A DNA stretch of 64,000 nt from Mycolicibacterium sp. CR10. GTDB taxonomy: Bacteria > Actinomycetota > Actinomycetes > Mycobacteriales > Mycobacteriaceae. Both the position numbers and the translations under genes were made by a program. The stretch spans positions 62,001 through 126,000 of the forward strand of contig NZ_STGE01000024.1 in the NCBI RefSeq assembly GCF_005222675.1, given 5' to 3'. The notes beneath the pieces are model-generated. The model made no database searches. It was not told where the DNA came from and saw nothing but the letters and a program-made list of their open reading frames with translations. Shown in pieces: positions 26,167 through 34,477 of this stretch; positions within the stretch are counted from its first letter, which is position 1, and every line of letters begins with the position of its first letter.

Positions 26167-26451
26167 ATGACCACCGCCCCAGAGACTACTCACCCCACCG
26201 ATGCCGAGATCGACGCCGCGATCCTGGCAGCCCTTGCCGAGGCTGGACGCGACGACGGCCACCCATGGGCCGACATCCGGCGCGAGGTGCCCGGCCCCCG
26301 GCACCGCACCGGCGAGCGTCTGATTGCTCTCTGGCACACCGGAGCGGTGTGGATCGTCAAAGTCGGCGGGCGCAACGTCGTCGGCCTCGGCGACGCCGAC
26401 GACCGCCGACTGGCAGCGAACAACCGGGCACGCGTCCCCTTGGCGCTCTGA
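26167..26451 (+). CDS. Small winged-helix-like element protein
   Basis: 94 aa: MTTAPETTHPTDAEIDAAILAALAEAGRDDGHPWADIRREVPGPRHRTGERLIALWHTGAVWIVKVGGRNVVGLGDADDRRLAANNRARVPLAL. The pattern helix-helix-RLIALWHTGAVWIVKVGGRNVVGLG looks like a small winged helix. It ends 2 bp before the TerL start, so the genes are coupled. It may bind DNA at packaging, but this is unproven. Confidence 0.65.
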   Translation: MTTAPETTHPTDAEIDAAILAALAEAGRDDGHPWADIRREVPGPRHRTGERLIALWHTGAVWIVKVGGRNVVGLGDADDRRLAANNRARVPLAL

Positions 26452-26453
26452 TC

Positions 26454-27992
26454 GTGAGCACCGCAACCGCGCCCGCCGCCAACCCCGTCATGACCCTGAC
26501 GGCTGTCCGGGCGCTCCGTGCGGCCCGCCAGCGGCGGCGTCCCGATAGCCCTGCTGACCTGGCGCGGCGGCTCATCCGCGACTACGCGGTCACTCCGGCG
26601 ATCAGGCTGCTCAGCGACGAGCTGGTGCGAGCGGTGGAGACCCCCGACTCGCGGCTGATCGTCACTATGCCGCCGCGCAGCGGCAAGAGCGTGCTGACGT
26701 CTCAGGTGTTCCCGGTGTGGCTGCTGTCCCGTGACCCCGACGCCGAGATCATCGTCAAGAGCTACGGCGACGCCCTGGCCGAGGAACACAGTGCTGCGGC
26801 GCGGCGGCTGATCGCTGAAAACCCGGACGTGGTCGGCATCGAGCTGGCCCAGGACAAGGCCGCAGTATCCAGGTGGCGCGTGGCGGGTCACCGGGGCGGC
26901 ATGCTGGCAGGCGGCATCTTGTCCAGCACAACCGGATTCGGCGCATCGGTGCTGCTGGTGGATGACCCCGTGAAGGGTGCGCAGGAGGCCGACAGCGAGG
27001 CCTACCGCAAGCGGCTGACCGCCGAGTTCAAGGCCAGCCTGATGACCCGGCTGATGCCAGGGTCGAGTGCCATCGTCGTGCTCACTCGGTGGCACCCCGA
27101 CGACCTCGCCGGATCGCTGTTGGCCGAGCCGGGCAGCCGGTGGCGGTGCGTGAACATCCCGGCAATCAGCACCGCCGGGGTGCCTGACGCGCTAGGACGC
27201 CAGAGCAGCGGCGTGGCGATGACGAGCGCGGTGGGCCGCACCGCTCAGCAGTTCCGCGAGATCAAGGCCGAGGTCGGCTCCCGTGCCTGGGCCGCAATGT
27301 ATTTGGGCACCCCCAGCACGCCCGAAGGGGGGTTGATCAAGGCGGCGTGGATCGACACCTGGCGCTTGCCCGCCGCCCCGCCGGGCGCGGTGAAGATCGT
27401 TGTCGGTGTCGACCCCGCCGACTCGGGCGAGGGTGACGAGACTGGCATTGTCGCCGCCTCGATCAGCGCCGACGGCGTGGTGGCGTTCATCGCCGACGTC
27501 TCGGGCCGGATGACATCGGACGCCTGGGCGGTGCGAGCCGCCGAGCTGGCTGTCGCGGTGGGCGCGTCGGAAATCGCTGTCGAGGCGTTCGCCGCGAGGC
27601 ATACGTACACCCGATTAGTCACAGAGGTGCTGACCCGGTTCCGCACCCGCCACCCGATCCGCGTCACCGGGTGGCCACCGAAGGGCACCGACCGGGGTAA
27701 GGGCGATGCCGTGGCCCGTTCCACCGGCCTGTTGGCTGCGCTGGAGACCGGGCGCGCCCGGGTCGCGGGGTTTCTGCCCGATTTCGAGGCGCAGGCGCTG
27801 ACGTGGGAAGCCGGGCAGCACCAGCCCGACCGCGTCGCAGCGGCGGTGGTGGCCTACGACGTGTTGGCGCACTCGATCGGCTCCGGCATGAGGGTGGTCA
27901 ACATGGCGAAGGTCGCGCAGCGAGTCAGCTCCGGCGAGGCCCCGGTGCCCGCCTGGATGCGCCGGAAAGTCCAGGACGGGCGGTACCGGTGA
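26454..27992 (+). CDS. Phage terminase large subunit
   Basis: 512 aa from GTG at 26454. The ATPase domain has Walker A MPPRSGKS (residues 72-79), the adenine-motif region LTSQVFPVWLLSRDPDAEIIVKSYGDALAEEHS, Walker B VLLVDDP (166-172) and coupling motif IVVLTRWHPDDLAG. The RNase H-like nuclease begins at VVGVDPADSGEGDETGIV (D320) and continues with IAVEAFAARHTYTRLVTEVL and RVAAAVVAYDVLAHS. All catalytic blocks are intact, so DNA packaging activity is expected. Satellites seldom carry TerL, which makes this unusual. Confidence 0.95.
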   Translation: MSTATAPAANPVMTLTAVRALRAARQRRRPDSPADLARRLIRDYAVTPAIRLLSDELVRAVETPDSRLIVTMPPRSGKSVLTSQVFPVWLLSRDPDAEIIVKSYGDALAEEHSAAARRLIAENPDVVGIELAQDKAAVSRWRVAGHRGGMLAGGILSSTTGFGASVLLVDDPVKGAQEADSEAYRKRLTAEFKASLMTRLMPGSSAIVVLTRWHPDDLAGSLLAEPGSRWRCVNIPAISTAGVPDALGRQSSGVAMTSAVGRTAQQFREIKAEVGSRAWAAMYLGTPSTPEGGLIKAAWIDTWRLPAAPPGAVKIVVGVDPADSGEGDETGIVAASISADGVVAFIADVSGRMTSDAWAVRAAELAVAVGASEIAVEAFAARHTYTRLVTEVLTRFRTRHPIRVTGWPPKGTDRGKGDAVARSTGLLAALETGRARVAGFLPDFEAQALTWEAGQHQPDRVAAAVVAYDVLAHSIGSGMRVVNMAKVAQRVSSGEAPVPAWMRRKVQDGRYR

Positions 27993-28291
27993 GCGCCCCG
28001 ACAATCGTCTGCGCGGCCCAGCCGGTGAGCGGTGGTGGGCTGGCCCGAGTTGGCCGCGCCCAGCTGCGGGCGGACATGACCCGCCCCTGCGAGCCCGGCG
28101 GCTGCGCCTGCGCACGGTGCTCCCCGCCTCCTCTGGACGACATTGAGGCCGCGCGAGCACTGCGCCACGTATCGAACGCCGATGCTGTGGCCTACGCCCC
28201 CGGCCAGCTGACCCTGACGAGCTACTGGGGGTGCGAGGGCTGCGGCAGCTGGGTGCCGATCTTCACCGAGGCGGCAGCGGTACCGCGCTGA
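27989..28291 (+). CDS. Small Cys-rich element protein
   Basis: 100 aa from a GTG overlapping the TerL stop (GTGA). Two Cys clusters are visible, CEPGGCACARC and CEGCGSWVPIF, which suggest a zinc-binding fold. It closes the rightward operon, 6 bp from the convergent PIN gene. Function unknown; it may assist terminase. Confidence 0.65.
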   Translation: MSAPTIVCAAQPVSGGGLARVGRAQLRADMTRPCEPGGCACARCSPPPLDDIEAARALRHVSNADAVAYAPGQLTLTSYWGCEGCGSWVPIFTEAAAVPR

Positions 28292-28297
28292 GAGCGG

Positions 28298-28768
28298 TCA
28301 GAACGTCCAACCCTGGGCCTCGATGTACTCCATGAGGTTGAGGCACGGCACGCCGAGATCGCCGCACACGTCGGGGATGCGCGGACTCGTCAGGTTGCCC
28401 CGCGCGGTCTCCTCGGTCACCACGGTCCCGTTGTTCACCATCGCCAACGCGATGACGAACGGGTCCGCACCGCTGCGCCGTCCGCCCTGGCTGACGAGCC
28501 GGGGGTGCACGGAGAGTATCTGGGCCGCGCTCTGCTGGATCGGCAGTTCGAGCGGCACGAACAGGTCGCCTTGCGCGTCGGCCCACCTCTTGGCGTCGTC
28601 GTCGCGCCGATTGAGTTCGTTGCGCACCTCATCCACCGACCTGATCTGTCCGGCCACGATGGCGTCCTCGATCTGCACCCATAGCGTTTGGAACACCGTG
28701 GGGCGGAACAGGTCACGCCGTCCGTTGAGGATGGCGCTGGTGTCGAAGGAGTACAGCACGTCGGTCAA
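28298..28768 (-). CDS. PIN-domain (DUF4411) putative nuclease toxin
   Basis: 156 aa. MTDVLYSFDTSAILNGRRDLF gives the first PIN Asp (D9); E in DEVRNEL and GADPFVIALAM (Asp) complete the acidic site, and VVTEETARGNL follows. The family is DUF4411, which is regularly found behind XRE-ImmA genes. It is coupled to that gene by ATGA overlap (28765-28768). It may be a ribonuclease toxin controlled by its partner, or an accessory defence effector. Confidence 0.85.
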   Translation of the reverse strand: MTDVLYSFDTSAILNGRRDLFRPTVFQTLWVQIEDAIVAGQIRSVDEVRNELNRRDDDAKRWADAQGDLFVPLELPIQQSAAQILSVHPRLVSQGGRRSGADPFVIALAMVNNGTVVTEETARGNLTSPRIPDVCGDLGVPCLNLMEYIEAQGWTF

Positions 28769-29961
28769 ACCACGCTCCGCAGCTCGGCGGTGCGGGCCAG
28801 GTCCGGGATCTGGCTCACTTTCGCGTCGAGGTAGATCGCGGCAGTGTTGCTGTCGATGACCCGGCGGCGATGCGCGTCGGTGACCGCCCGCACGTACCCC
28901 TTGCCGAGGTTCCGCACGGCGTTGCGGTACCAGTTCCCGCCCGACGCGCGGTTGCGGTCGGCCTCGTCGTCATGGGCGGCGATGAACTCGGCGCGGCGCT
29001 GCCGGTACAAATCGGCGGACACCAGGCCCAGCGTGGACAGCCGCCGCAGGAACGCCTCGGCGCTCACACCGAAATGCGCGGCCACCGGGCGCAGTATGTC
29101 GTAGGTCCACGACGCCGGAACGTCGCTGCGGGCGATGACCTCTGGTCGTGCGCGCACCTCGGTGGCAGGCATCAGCACGGCGGCGGCGATCGCGTTGCAC
29201 CGCGCCTCCAGTGTCCGGTTCGCGCTGCGTGGCCGATCATCGGTCACCACGTCGCACAGCCCCTCGGTGTGCAGCACCAGGTGCACGAATTCGTGCAGCA
29301 GCGAGAACAAGCGGGGGCGGGGGTAGTCGCCACCGTTGAGCACGATCACCGGCAGCACGTCGAAGAACAGCGACATGCCCCGCATCTCGTCCACGGCCAC
29401 CTTGCCGCCGCGCGTTGCCAGCACCAGGACGCCGGACGCCTCGATGGCCGATACCCACGCATTCAGGTGCTCGTAGGGGCTGGGGGAGTTGACCGGGATG
29501 GGCAGCGGTCCGACCTCGATGAGGGCAGCGCGGATGCGCGCCGCAATGTCGGCATCGCTGTCGTCGGCGGACACCGGCACGCGCCAGGCAGTGGGTAGCT
29601 CGCGTTCCTCCGTCTCGGCCAGCTCCAGGGCGAAATCGCGCTGTGTGTGGGCGCGCCGGAACTCCTCATGCAGGTCGGGCGACCACTTCGCGGCGTCGGC
29701 ACCGTCGAGCCGCCGGAAGTCGCGCAGGGTGTCGAAACCCTCGGGTGGGGCGGGCAGGAAGAACACCGCCAGCGACCGCTTATAGACCTCGGCAGCCTTG
29801 CGCAACTGCGCGATGGTCGGCACGGCCTCGCCCGCCTCCCACGCGGCCACCCGGTCGTCGGCCACGCCGATCTTCCGCGACGCCGCGACCTCGATCAGGC
29901 CGCACGATTCGCGCGCCCAGCGGAGCACGGCTGGCTCCACGGGGGCGGGGATGGACGGCAT
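28765..29961 (-). CDS. XRE-HTH / ImmA-IrrE metallopeptidase
   Basis: 398 aa from MPSIPAPVEPAVLRWARESCGL (ATG at 29961); an in-frame ATG at 30015 would add 18 residues of unusual sequence. The XRE HTH covers residues about 10-65 (AASRKIGVADDRVAAWEAGEAVPTIAQLRKAAEVY). The zinc site is HEFVH at 223-227 with E252 in LEARCNAIAAAVLMP. ImmA proteins cleave repressors or partners and trigger excision or toxins. It transcribes inward from attR, with palindrome CCGAAC-ACCC-GTTCGG at 30019-30034 upstream as possible operator. Confidence 0.9.
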   Translation of the reverse strand: MPSIPAPVEPAVLRWARESCGLIEVAASRKIGVADDRVAAWEAGEAVPTIAQLRKAAEVYKRSLAVFFLPAPPEGFDTLRDFRRLDGADAAKWSPDLHEEFRRAHTQRDFALELAETEERELPTAWRVPVSADDSDADIAARIRAALIEVGPLPIPVNSPSPYEHLNAWVSAIEASGVLVLATRGGKVAVDEMRGMSLFFDVLPVIVLNGGDYPRPRLFSLLHEFVHLVLHTEGLCDVVTDDRPRSANRTLEARCNAIAAAVLMPATEVRARPEVIARSDVPASWTYDILRPVAAHFGVSAEAFLRRLSTLGLVSADLYRQRRAEFIAAHDDEADRNRASGGNWYRNAVRNLGKGYVRAVTDAHRRRVIDSNTAAIYLDAKVSQIPDLARTAELRSVV

Positions 29962-30015
29962 GAACTTGATGATGCCGTACGGCACCCACAGGCGGCGATG
30001 GAACTGTGTCGGCAC

Positions 30016-30056
30016 GGCCCGAACACCCGTTCGGTGTGTCCTAACCGTGTCCTAAC
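30016..30056. promoter_or_regulatory. Right-end control region: palindrome plus arm-type repeats
   Basis: CCGAAC-ACCC-GTTCGG (30019-30034) is followed by TGTCCTAAC at 30037 and 30048, again with 11-bp period as at the left end. 30016-30044 is repeated at 36071-36099 with 2 mismatches. The palindrome could be an XRE operator; the direct repeats are likely integrase arm sites. Confidence 0.65.
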
Positions 30057-30169
30057 TCTCTCGATCATGGGCAAATACGGGGTAGACAGATCGCCCCGGA
30101 CTCACGTCTGCGACCTGGACGTATGTACACGGGGTAGACACCGTGATACGCGCCAGCACACGCTGTTCT

Positions 30170-30215
30170 ACACTGGCAGTGTGGGGGTCAGGGGTTCGAA
30201 TCCCCTTAGCTCCAC
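30170..30215 (+). repeat. attR core (46-bp direct repeat)
   Basis: Exact copy of 15526-15571, without the 5' half of tRNA-Ala. It marks the right boundary of the integrated element. Confidence 0.95.
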
Positions 30216-30249
30216 CATTTCGACAAGTCGACGGCGTGGCCGCTGTCAG

Positions 30250-31044
30250 TTACCTCAACGCCCCGGCGGCGGCGCGGGCGACAGCGAGAGCGTCGTGCGC
30301 CCCGTTATCGGGGCCCTTTTCGAAGTCCGCACCTGCGGTGGCCATCGTGTTGGTGATGTGGGCGAAGCACACCACAGCTTGACCCCGTGCGGCCGCATAG
30401 GCGTATAGGCCCGCGGCTTCCATCTCTACGCACGTGATGTTGTCGCGTCTGGCGGCCTCGATCGCGGACGCCGTCTCACGGTAAGGAGCGTCAGTCGTCC
30501 AGGATGATCCCGACCGAACCGGTTCGGGAAGGTGGTCGAAAGCCCCGGCAAGCCGGTGCCGCAGCATGTCGTCGAGTCGACTCCAACGCCCTGGTGGTTG
30601 GTAGTGGAGGCTGGTTCCCTCATCGCGCAACGCCTTCTCGATGAGCACGAAGCAAGGGAGCTCATCGACCGCGGAGATCTGCCCGGCAGAGGTGATGCTC
30701 AGGATGAGTTCGGCTCCCGACGCCGCGAGTTGCTCGGCGACCAGGACGGCGAATGGTGCGCCGACTGCCATGCCGACGACGCCGACTTCGGTACCGTCGA
30801 GATCGACCGTCCACATCTCCGTGTGGTAGCAAGCCCACCCAGGATGTCGTCGCCCGCGGCCGCTGGCGGCGAGGTAGCGGACGATGTCGCCATCGGGATC
30901 GAGCACGTTCACCGCGGGAACTGCGACGTCCGGGAGGCCACGTTGTCGACGGGCCTCACGCAGCAGGTTGGCGGGTTCAAACACCGCCGGCGCCGCATAA
31001 TCCTTGGCGATCACCAACGGGATGGCATCGATATGGGGATCCAC
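30250..31044 (-). CDS. Nucleoside phosphorylase family protein
   Basis: 264 aa, GTG start. The phosphorylase superfamily pattern is visible: VVGMAVGAPFAVLVAEQLAASGAELILSITSAGQI in the middle and ITCVEMEAAGLYAYAAARGQAVVCFAHITNTM, where the EMEAAG motif binds the ribose. DAPYRETASAIEAARRDN precedes it. It should cleave purine or uridine-type nucleosides by phosphorolysis in the cytosol; the base cannot be fixed. It lies directly inside of attR and is read towards it; its stop lies 34 bp from the att core. Confidence 0.87.
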   Translation of the reverse strand: MDPHIDAIPLVIAKDYAAPAVFEPANLLREARRQRGLPDVAVPAVNVLDPDGDIVRYLAASGRGRRHPGWACYHTEMWTVDLDGTEVGVVGMAVGAPFAVLVAEQLAASGAELILSITSAGQISAVDELPCFVLIEKALRDEGTSLHYQPPGRWSRLDDMLRHRLAGAFDHLPEPVRSGSSWTTDAPYRETASAIEAARRDNITCVEMEAAGLYAYAAARGQAVVCFAHITNTMATAGADFEKGPDNGAHDALAVARAAAGALR

Positions 31045-31059
31045 TGAGAGATCACAGCA

Positions 31060-31722
31060 TCACTGGCATGACATCGCGACAGGCAGGTCGGCAAGGCGCC
31101 ATTCGAGCATGCCGTCGCTCAACCGCACCGCGGTGTAGCCCTGCTCTATCAGCAGCCTCACCGCCTCGTGGGCAAGCACGCAATAGGCCCCTCGGCAATA
31201 CGCGACAATGGCGTGATCTGCGGGCAGTTCGGCCAGGTAGTCGGCGAGTTCATCAAGGGGCGCCGATACTGCGGAGGGAATGTGGCCGGCGTCGTACTCT
31301 TCCCGCGGCCGCACGTCGATCACTGTGATCTGCCCGGTCTTGATGCGGTCGAGTAGTTCGTCACGGGTGACCTCTTCGGTGCCCTGGCCGAGGTAGGCGC
31401 GAGCGGCGGCTTCGACATCGGGAAGGTGCTCACTGGCCACAGTCCGTACCAACGCCAGCAGTTGGGCGACGTCGGTACCAGCGAGCCGGTAAATCACCTT
31501 GGTGCCTTCGCGACGAGTGGTCACCAGATTCGCCGCCTTCAAGGTTTGTAGATGAGCTGACGCGGTGGAAAGCCCCAGCTCACAGGCCCGGGCCAACCCG
31601 TCCACCGTCCGCTCACCCTGGGCCAGCAGGTCTAGCAACTCCAGCCGCTTACCACTGCTGAGGGCCTTGCCGACTCTGGCGAACTGATCGAACAACGCGT
31701 TTTTGGCGGCACGGTCGCCCAT
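31060..31722 (-). CDS. ArsR-family regulator fused to rhodanese domain
   Basis: 220 aa from ATG at 31722 with GGAGAAAGCT upstream. Residues about 10-95 form an ArsR winged helix (ALSSGKRLELLDLLAQGERTVDGLARACELGLSTASAHLQTLKAANLVTTRREGTKVIYRL). Residues about 110-215 are a rhodanese domain with active-site loop YCRGAYC (two Cys). ArsR-rhodanese proteins sense sulfane sulfur or persulfide. It is divergent from the persulfide dioxygenase-like gene, 76 bp between starts, so it probably controls it. Confidence 0.92.
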   Translation of the reverse strand: MGDRAAKNALFDQFARVGKALSSGKRLELLDLLAQGERTVDGLARACELGLSTASAHLQTLKAANLVTTRREGTKVIYRLAGTDVAQLLALVRTVASEHLPDVEAAARAYLGQGTEEVTRDELLDRIKTGQITVIDVRPREEYDAGHIPSAVSAPLDELADYLAELPADHAIVAYCRGAYCVLAHEAVRLLIEQGYTAVRLSDGMLEWRLADLPVAMSCQ

Positions 31723-31798
31723 AGCTTTCTCCAATCATCTTTGGAATACTGTAGAACATTGTCCAGGCGCAGGGCGTGTAGAGCGCATAGGAGGCGTG

Positions 31799-33160
31799 AT
31801 GGCTGGAGTCGATCTGGTTCCGCTCGTCGATGAGGGTTTGGGCAACTCGGCGTATCTCGTGGACCTGGGTGACGGGCGCGCACTCGTCGTCGACGTCAGT
31901 CGGGACTTGCGGGCAGTACATGCCGAGGCGAAGCGGCGCCATTTGACAGTGGCTTTCGCTGCCGACACTCACCTGCATGCCGATTTCCTTTCCGGCGCAT
32001 ACCAACTCGGTGTGACCCACGGAGCCACGGTGCTCGCATCGGCGGCAGGGAAACGCGAGTTCTCCCACCACGGTTTGCACGATGGTGACGAGGTCGACCT
32101 GGGCGGCTTGCGCCTGCGCGCACTGTTGACGCCTGGGCACACCCACGAGCACGTGGCATTTCTGCTGCTCGACGGTGACCGCGAAGTCGGAGTCTTTACG
32201 GGAGGGTCGTTGATCGTCGGTTCCGCCGCGCGCACCGACCTGGTTTCTGCCGACCGCACTGACGAACTCACTCGTGCCCAGTACTCGTCACTGCGACGAC
32301 TGGCTGACCTGCCCGGCGACGTGCAGGTATGGCCAACCCACGGTGCCGGATCGTTCTGTTCGGCGCCGCCGGGGGCTGAACGCACGAGCACGATCGCTCA
32401 CGAGTTGGCGACCAATCCGCTACTGCGCGCGACCGACGAAGATGACTTCGTAGCAAAGCTTCTCGGTTCTCTGGGCAGCTACCCGCCGTACTTCTGCCGC
32501 CTCGGCGAAGTCAACAGGGTCGGCCCCTCACTGTTGGACGGTGACCCCGTGCTGGCGCCACTGAGCGTGGATGAGGTGCGCACCCGATTGGCCGACGGAG
32601 CCATTATTATCGACGTTCGTCCGTTGGACCGCTTCGCCCTTGCGCATGCCAGCGGGGCGATCTCGATCCCGTTGCGGCCAGTGTTCGCCTCCTGGCTGGG
32701 CTGGCTCGTGCCGGCAGACCGCCCGTTGATCATCGTGCGCGACGCGGATCAAGATCCCGCCGAGATTGCTTGGCAGGCAGCCAAAATCGGATGCGACAAC
32801 ATTGTTGGCGAACTCGACGGGGGACTGACGGCGTGGACGGCTGCGGGCCACACGACGGCGAGCATTCCGTTGGCCACGGCCGCGGCGATCGACGGTCGGC
32901 GCGTCCTCGACATCCGCCAGCGAGCTGAATACCTCGACGGGCATCTGCCCGGTGCGATGCACGTCGAACTCGGCGACGTTTCGCACCGAGCGGCAGAGGT
33001 GCCTGACGAGCCGACGGTGGTCATGTGTGGGCATGGTGAACGGGCGATGGGTGCGGCCAGCCTGCTAGCGGGAACAGGCCACCACGACCTCGTTGTGCTC
33101 GACGGCGGACCCCAGGAGTGGGCCGCAGCGACGGGCCGGCCCTTGGAGACCGGCGGGTGA
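31799..33160 (+). CDS. Persulfide dioxygenase-like MBL protein with two rhodanese domains
   Basis: 453 aa from ATG at 31799, preceded by AGGAGG. The metallo-beta-lactamase domain has THLHADFL (H58, H60, D62) and TPGHTHEHVAF, as in ETHE1-type iron dioxygenases that oxidise glutathione or mycothiol persulfide to sulfite. Two rhodanese domains follow. The first has IIVRDADQDPAE with no catalytic Cys; the second has VVMCGHGERAMGA with an intact Cys loop. It should oxidise sulfane sulfur in the cytosol. The MFS gene overlaps its stop (GTGA). Confidence 0.9.
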   Translation: MAGVDLVPLVDEGLGNSAYLVDLGDGRALVVDVSRDLRAVHAEAKRRHLTVAFAADTHLHADFLSGAYQLGVTHGATVLASAAGKREFSHHGLHDGDEVDLGGLRLRALLTPGHTHEHVAFLLLDGDREVGVFTGGSLIVGSAARTDLVSADRTDELTRAQYSSLRRLADLPGDVQVWPTHGAGSFCSAPPGAERTSTIAHELATNPLLRATDEDDFVAKLLGSLGSYPPYFCRLGEVNRVGPSLLDGDPVLAPLSVDEVRTRLADGAIIIDVRPLDRFALAHASGAISIPLRPVFASWLGWLVPADRPLIIVRDADQDPAEIAWQAAKIGCDNIVGELDGGLTAWTAAGHTTASIPLATAAAIDGRRVLDIRQRAEYLDGHLPGAMHVELGDVSHRAAEVPDEPTVVMCGHGERAMGAASLLAGTGHHDLVVLDGGPQEWAAATGRPLETGG

Positions 33161-34419
33161 ACAGCACTGATCGACAACCGCGACTGGGGTTGCGCGCCAA
33201 TCTCTCGCAGTTCTGTCTGCTGGTCGCGGTCAACGCTCTTGTTGGCGGCATGGTTGGCCAGGAACAAACAGTATTACCGTTGTTGGCCGAACAAGAGTTT
33301 CACCTGACTGGATATACGTTTCTGCTCACGTATGTGTTCGCCTTCGGAATCACCAAGGCCGCAACCAACTACTTCGCGGGCACCTGGTCGGATCGCTTCG
33401 GCCGCAAGCCCGTGCTGCTGGTGGGTTGGCTGCTTGCCATTCCTGTTCCGCTGCTGCTGATCTGGGCGCCGTCCTGGGGATGGGTCGTCGCGGCCAACGT
33501 GCTATTGGGTGTCAATCAAGGCCTGACTTGGTCGACCACCGTCATCATGAAGATCGATCTCGTTGGCCCCCGGCAGCGAGGCTTGGCCATGGGCTTCAAC
33601 GAGGCCGCGGGCTACGGGGCCGTCGCACTGACTGCCGTGCTCGCCGGTTACCTGGCCGGCCAACACGGGCTGAGGCCGGCACCGTTTCTGCTTGGCCTGA
33701 CATATGCGCTGATTGGCTTGGGCCTTACGGCGGTGTTCGTTCGCGAGACTCGCGGCCATGCGCAGCTGGAAGCCTCTCTTGACGACAACGCCCACCCTCA
33801 CGCTGGCCTCACCAACCGAGAGATCTTCCTACGCACCAGCTTCATCGAACCGGCGCTGTCCTCGGCGAGTCAGGCCGGCCTGGTGAACAATCTCAACTTT
33901 GGTCTGTCGTGGGGTCTGTTCCCAATCCTGTTCGCCACCACCGGCATGCCCGTCGAGCGCATCGGAATCCTCATCGCGATGTATCCGGCCGTGTGGGGTG
34001 TTGCTCAACTGGCCACCGGCGCTCTATCTGACCGTTGGGGCCGAAAGCATCTCATCACCGCCGGGATGCTGACCCAAGCTGCCGGACTGGTGCTGATCGC
34101 CACTGGCGATACGTTCGTGTGGTGGCTCGCAGCGTCGGCTCTGCTTGGTGCGGGCACCGCGATGGTCTATCCGACCCTTCTGGCCGCCGTCGGTGACGTC
34201 GCCCATCCACTGTGGCGGGCACGCGCAGTCGGGGTCTACCGACTGTGGCGCGACAGCGGGTACGCAGCCGGTGCAGTCGTCGGCGGCATCGCCGCTGACC
34301 TGTGGGGTGTACGCGCTGCGGTCTGGGTCGCCGCAGCAATCACCGTCGTCTCCGGGTTCGCCGTTGCGGTGCGCATGTACGAAACTCATCCCGTTGCCGA
34401 ACGGTCCATCTCCTTTTAG
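33157..34419 (+). CDS. MFS transporter of the sulfur module
   Basis: 420 aa from GTG at 33157 overlapping the dioxygenase stop by 4 bp. Twelve helices. MFS motif A reads GTWSDRFGRKPVLLVG, with second-half ALSDRWGRKHLITAG. ATAMVYPTLLAAVGDVAHPLWRARAVGVYRLWRDSGYAAGAVVGG is typical of the group. Translational coupling suggests export of sulfite, thiosulfate or another sulfur product, but substrate is not shown by sequence. Confidence 0.88.
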   Translation: MNSTDRQPRLGLRANLSQFCLLVAVNALVGGMVGQEQTVLPLLAEQEFHLTGYTFLLTYVFAFGITKAATNYFAGTWSDRFGRKPVLLVGWLLAIPVPLLLIWAPSWGWVVAANVLLGVNQGLTWSTTVIMKIDLVGPRQRGLAMGFNEAAGYGAVALTAVLAGYLAGQHGLRPAPFLLGLTYALIGLGLTAVFVRETRGHAQLEASLDDNAHPHAGLTNREIFLRTSFIEPALSSASQAGLVNNLNFGLSWGLFPILFATTGMPVERIGILIAMYPAVWGVAQLATGALSDRWGRKHLITAGMLTQAAGLVLIATGDTFVWWLAASALLGAGTAMVYPTLLAAVGDVAHPLWRARAVGVYRLWRDSGYAAGAVVGGIAADLWGVRAAVWVAAAITVVSGFAVAVRMYETHPVAERSISF

Positions 34420-34477
34420 TGAAATGCTAATGGTTGCACCATTCGCCGCCGTCGATGCGCGAGGAGGGTGATCGCAG

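Larger units (their letters stand above)
15526..30215. mobile_element. 14.6-kb satellite-like integrative element in tRNA-Ala
   Basis: It is bounded by identical 46-bp repeats (15526-15571 in the tRNA, 30170-30215 at the far end). It contains a tyrosine integrase next to attL, excisionase-like and HTH genes, a primase-polymerase/ATPase, a repeat array, TerS-like and TerL proteins, a capsid-like protein, an M41-like protease, a serine recombinase and a right-end XRE-ImmA/PIN pair. Most genes overlap by 4 bp (ATGA/GTGA). No portal, tail, holin or lysin is seen. The size and content recall phiRv1/phiRv2 of M. tuberculosis. A defective prophage is the alternative, but the coherent, intact gene set argues for a satellite. 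Confidence 0.93.

Noticed and set aside
30161-30214. Second functional tRNA-Ala
   Set aside because: Only the 3' part from the anticodon arm is present; the 5' acceptor and D-arm are missing, so it is attR.
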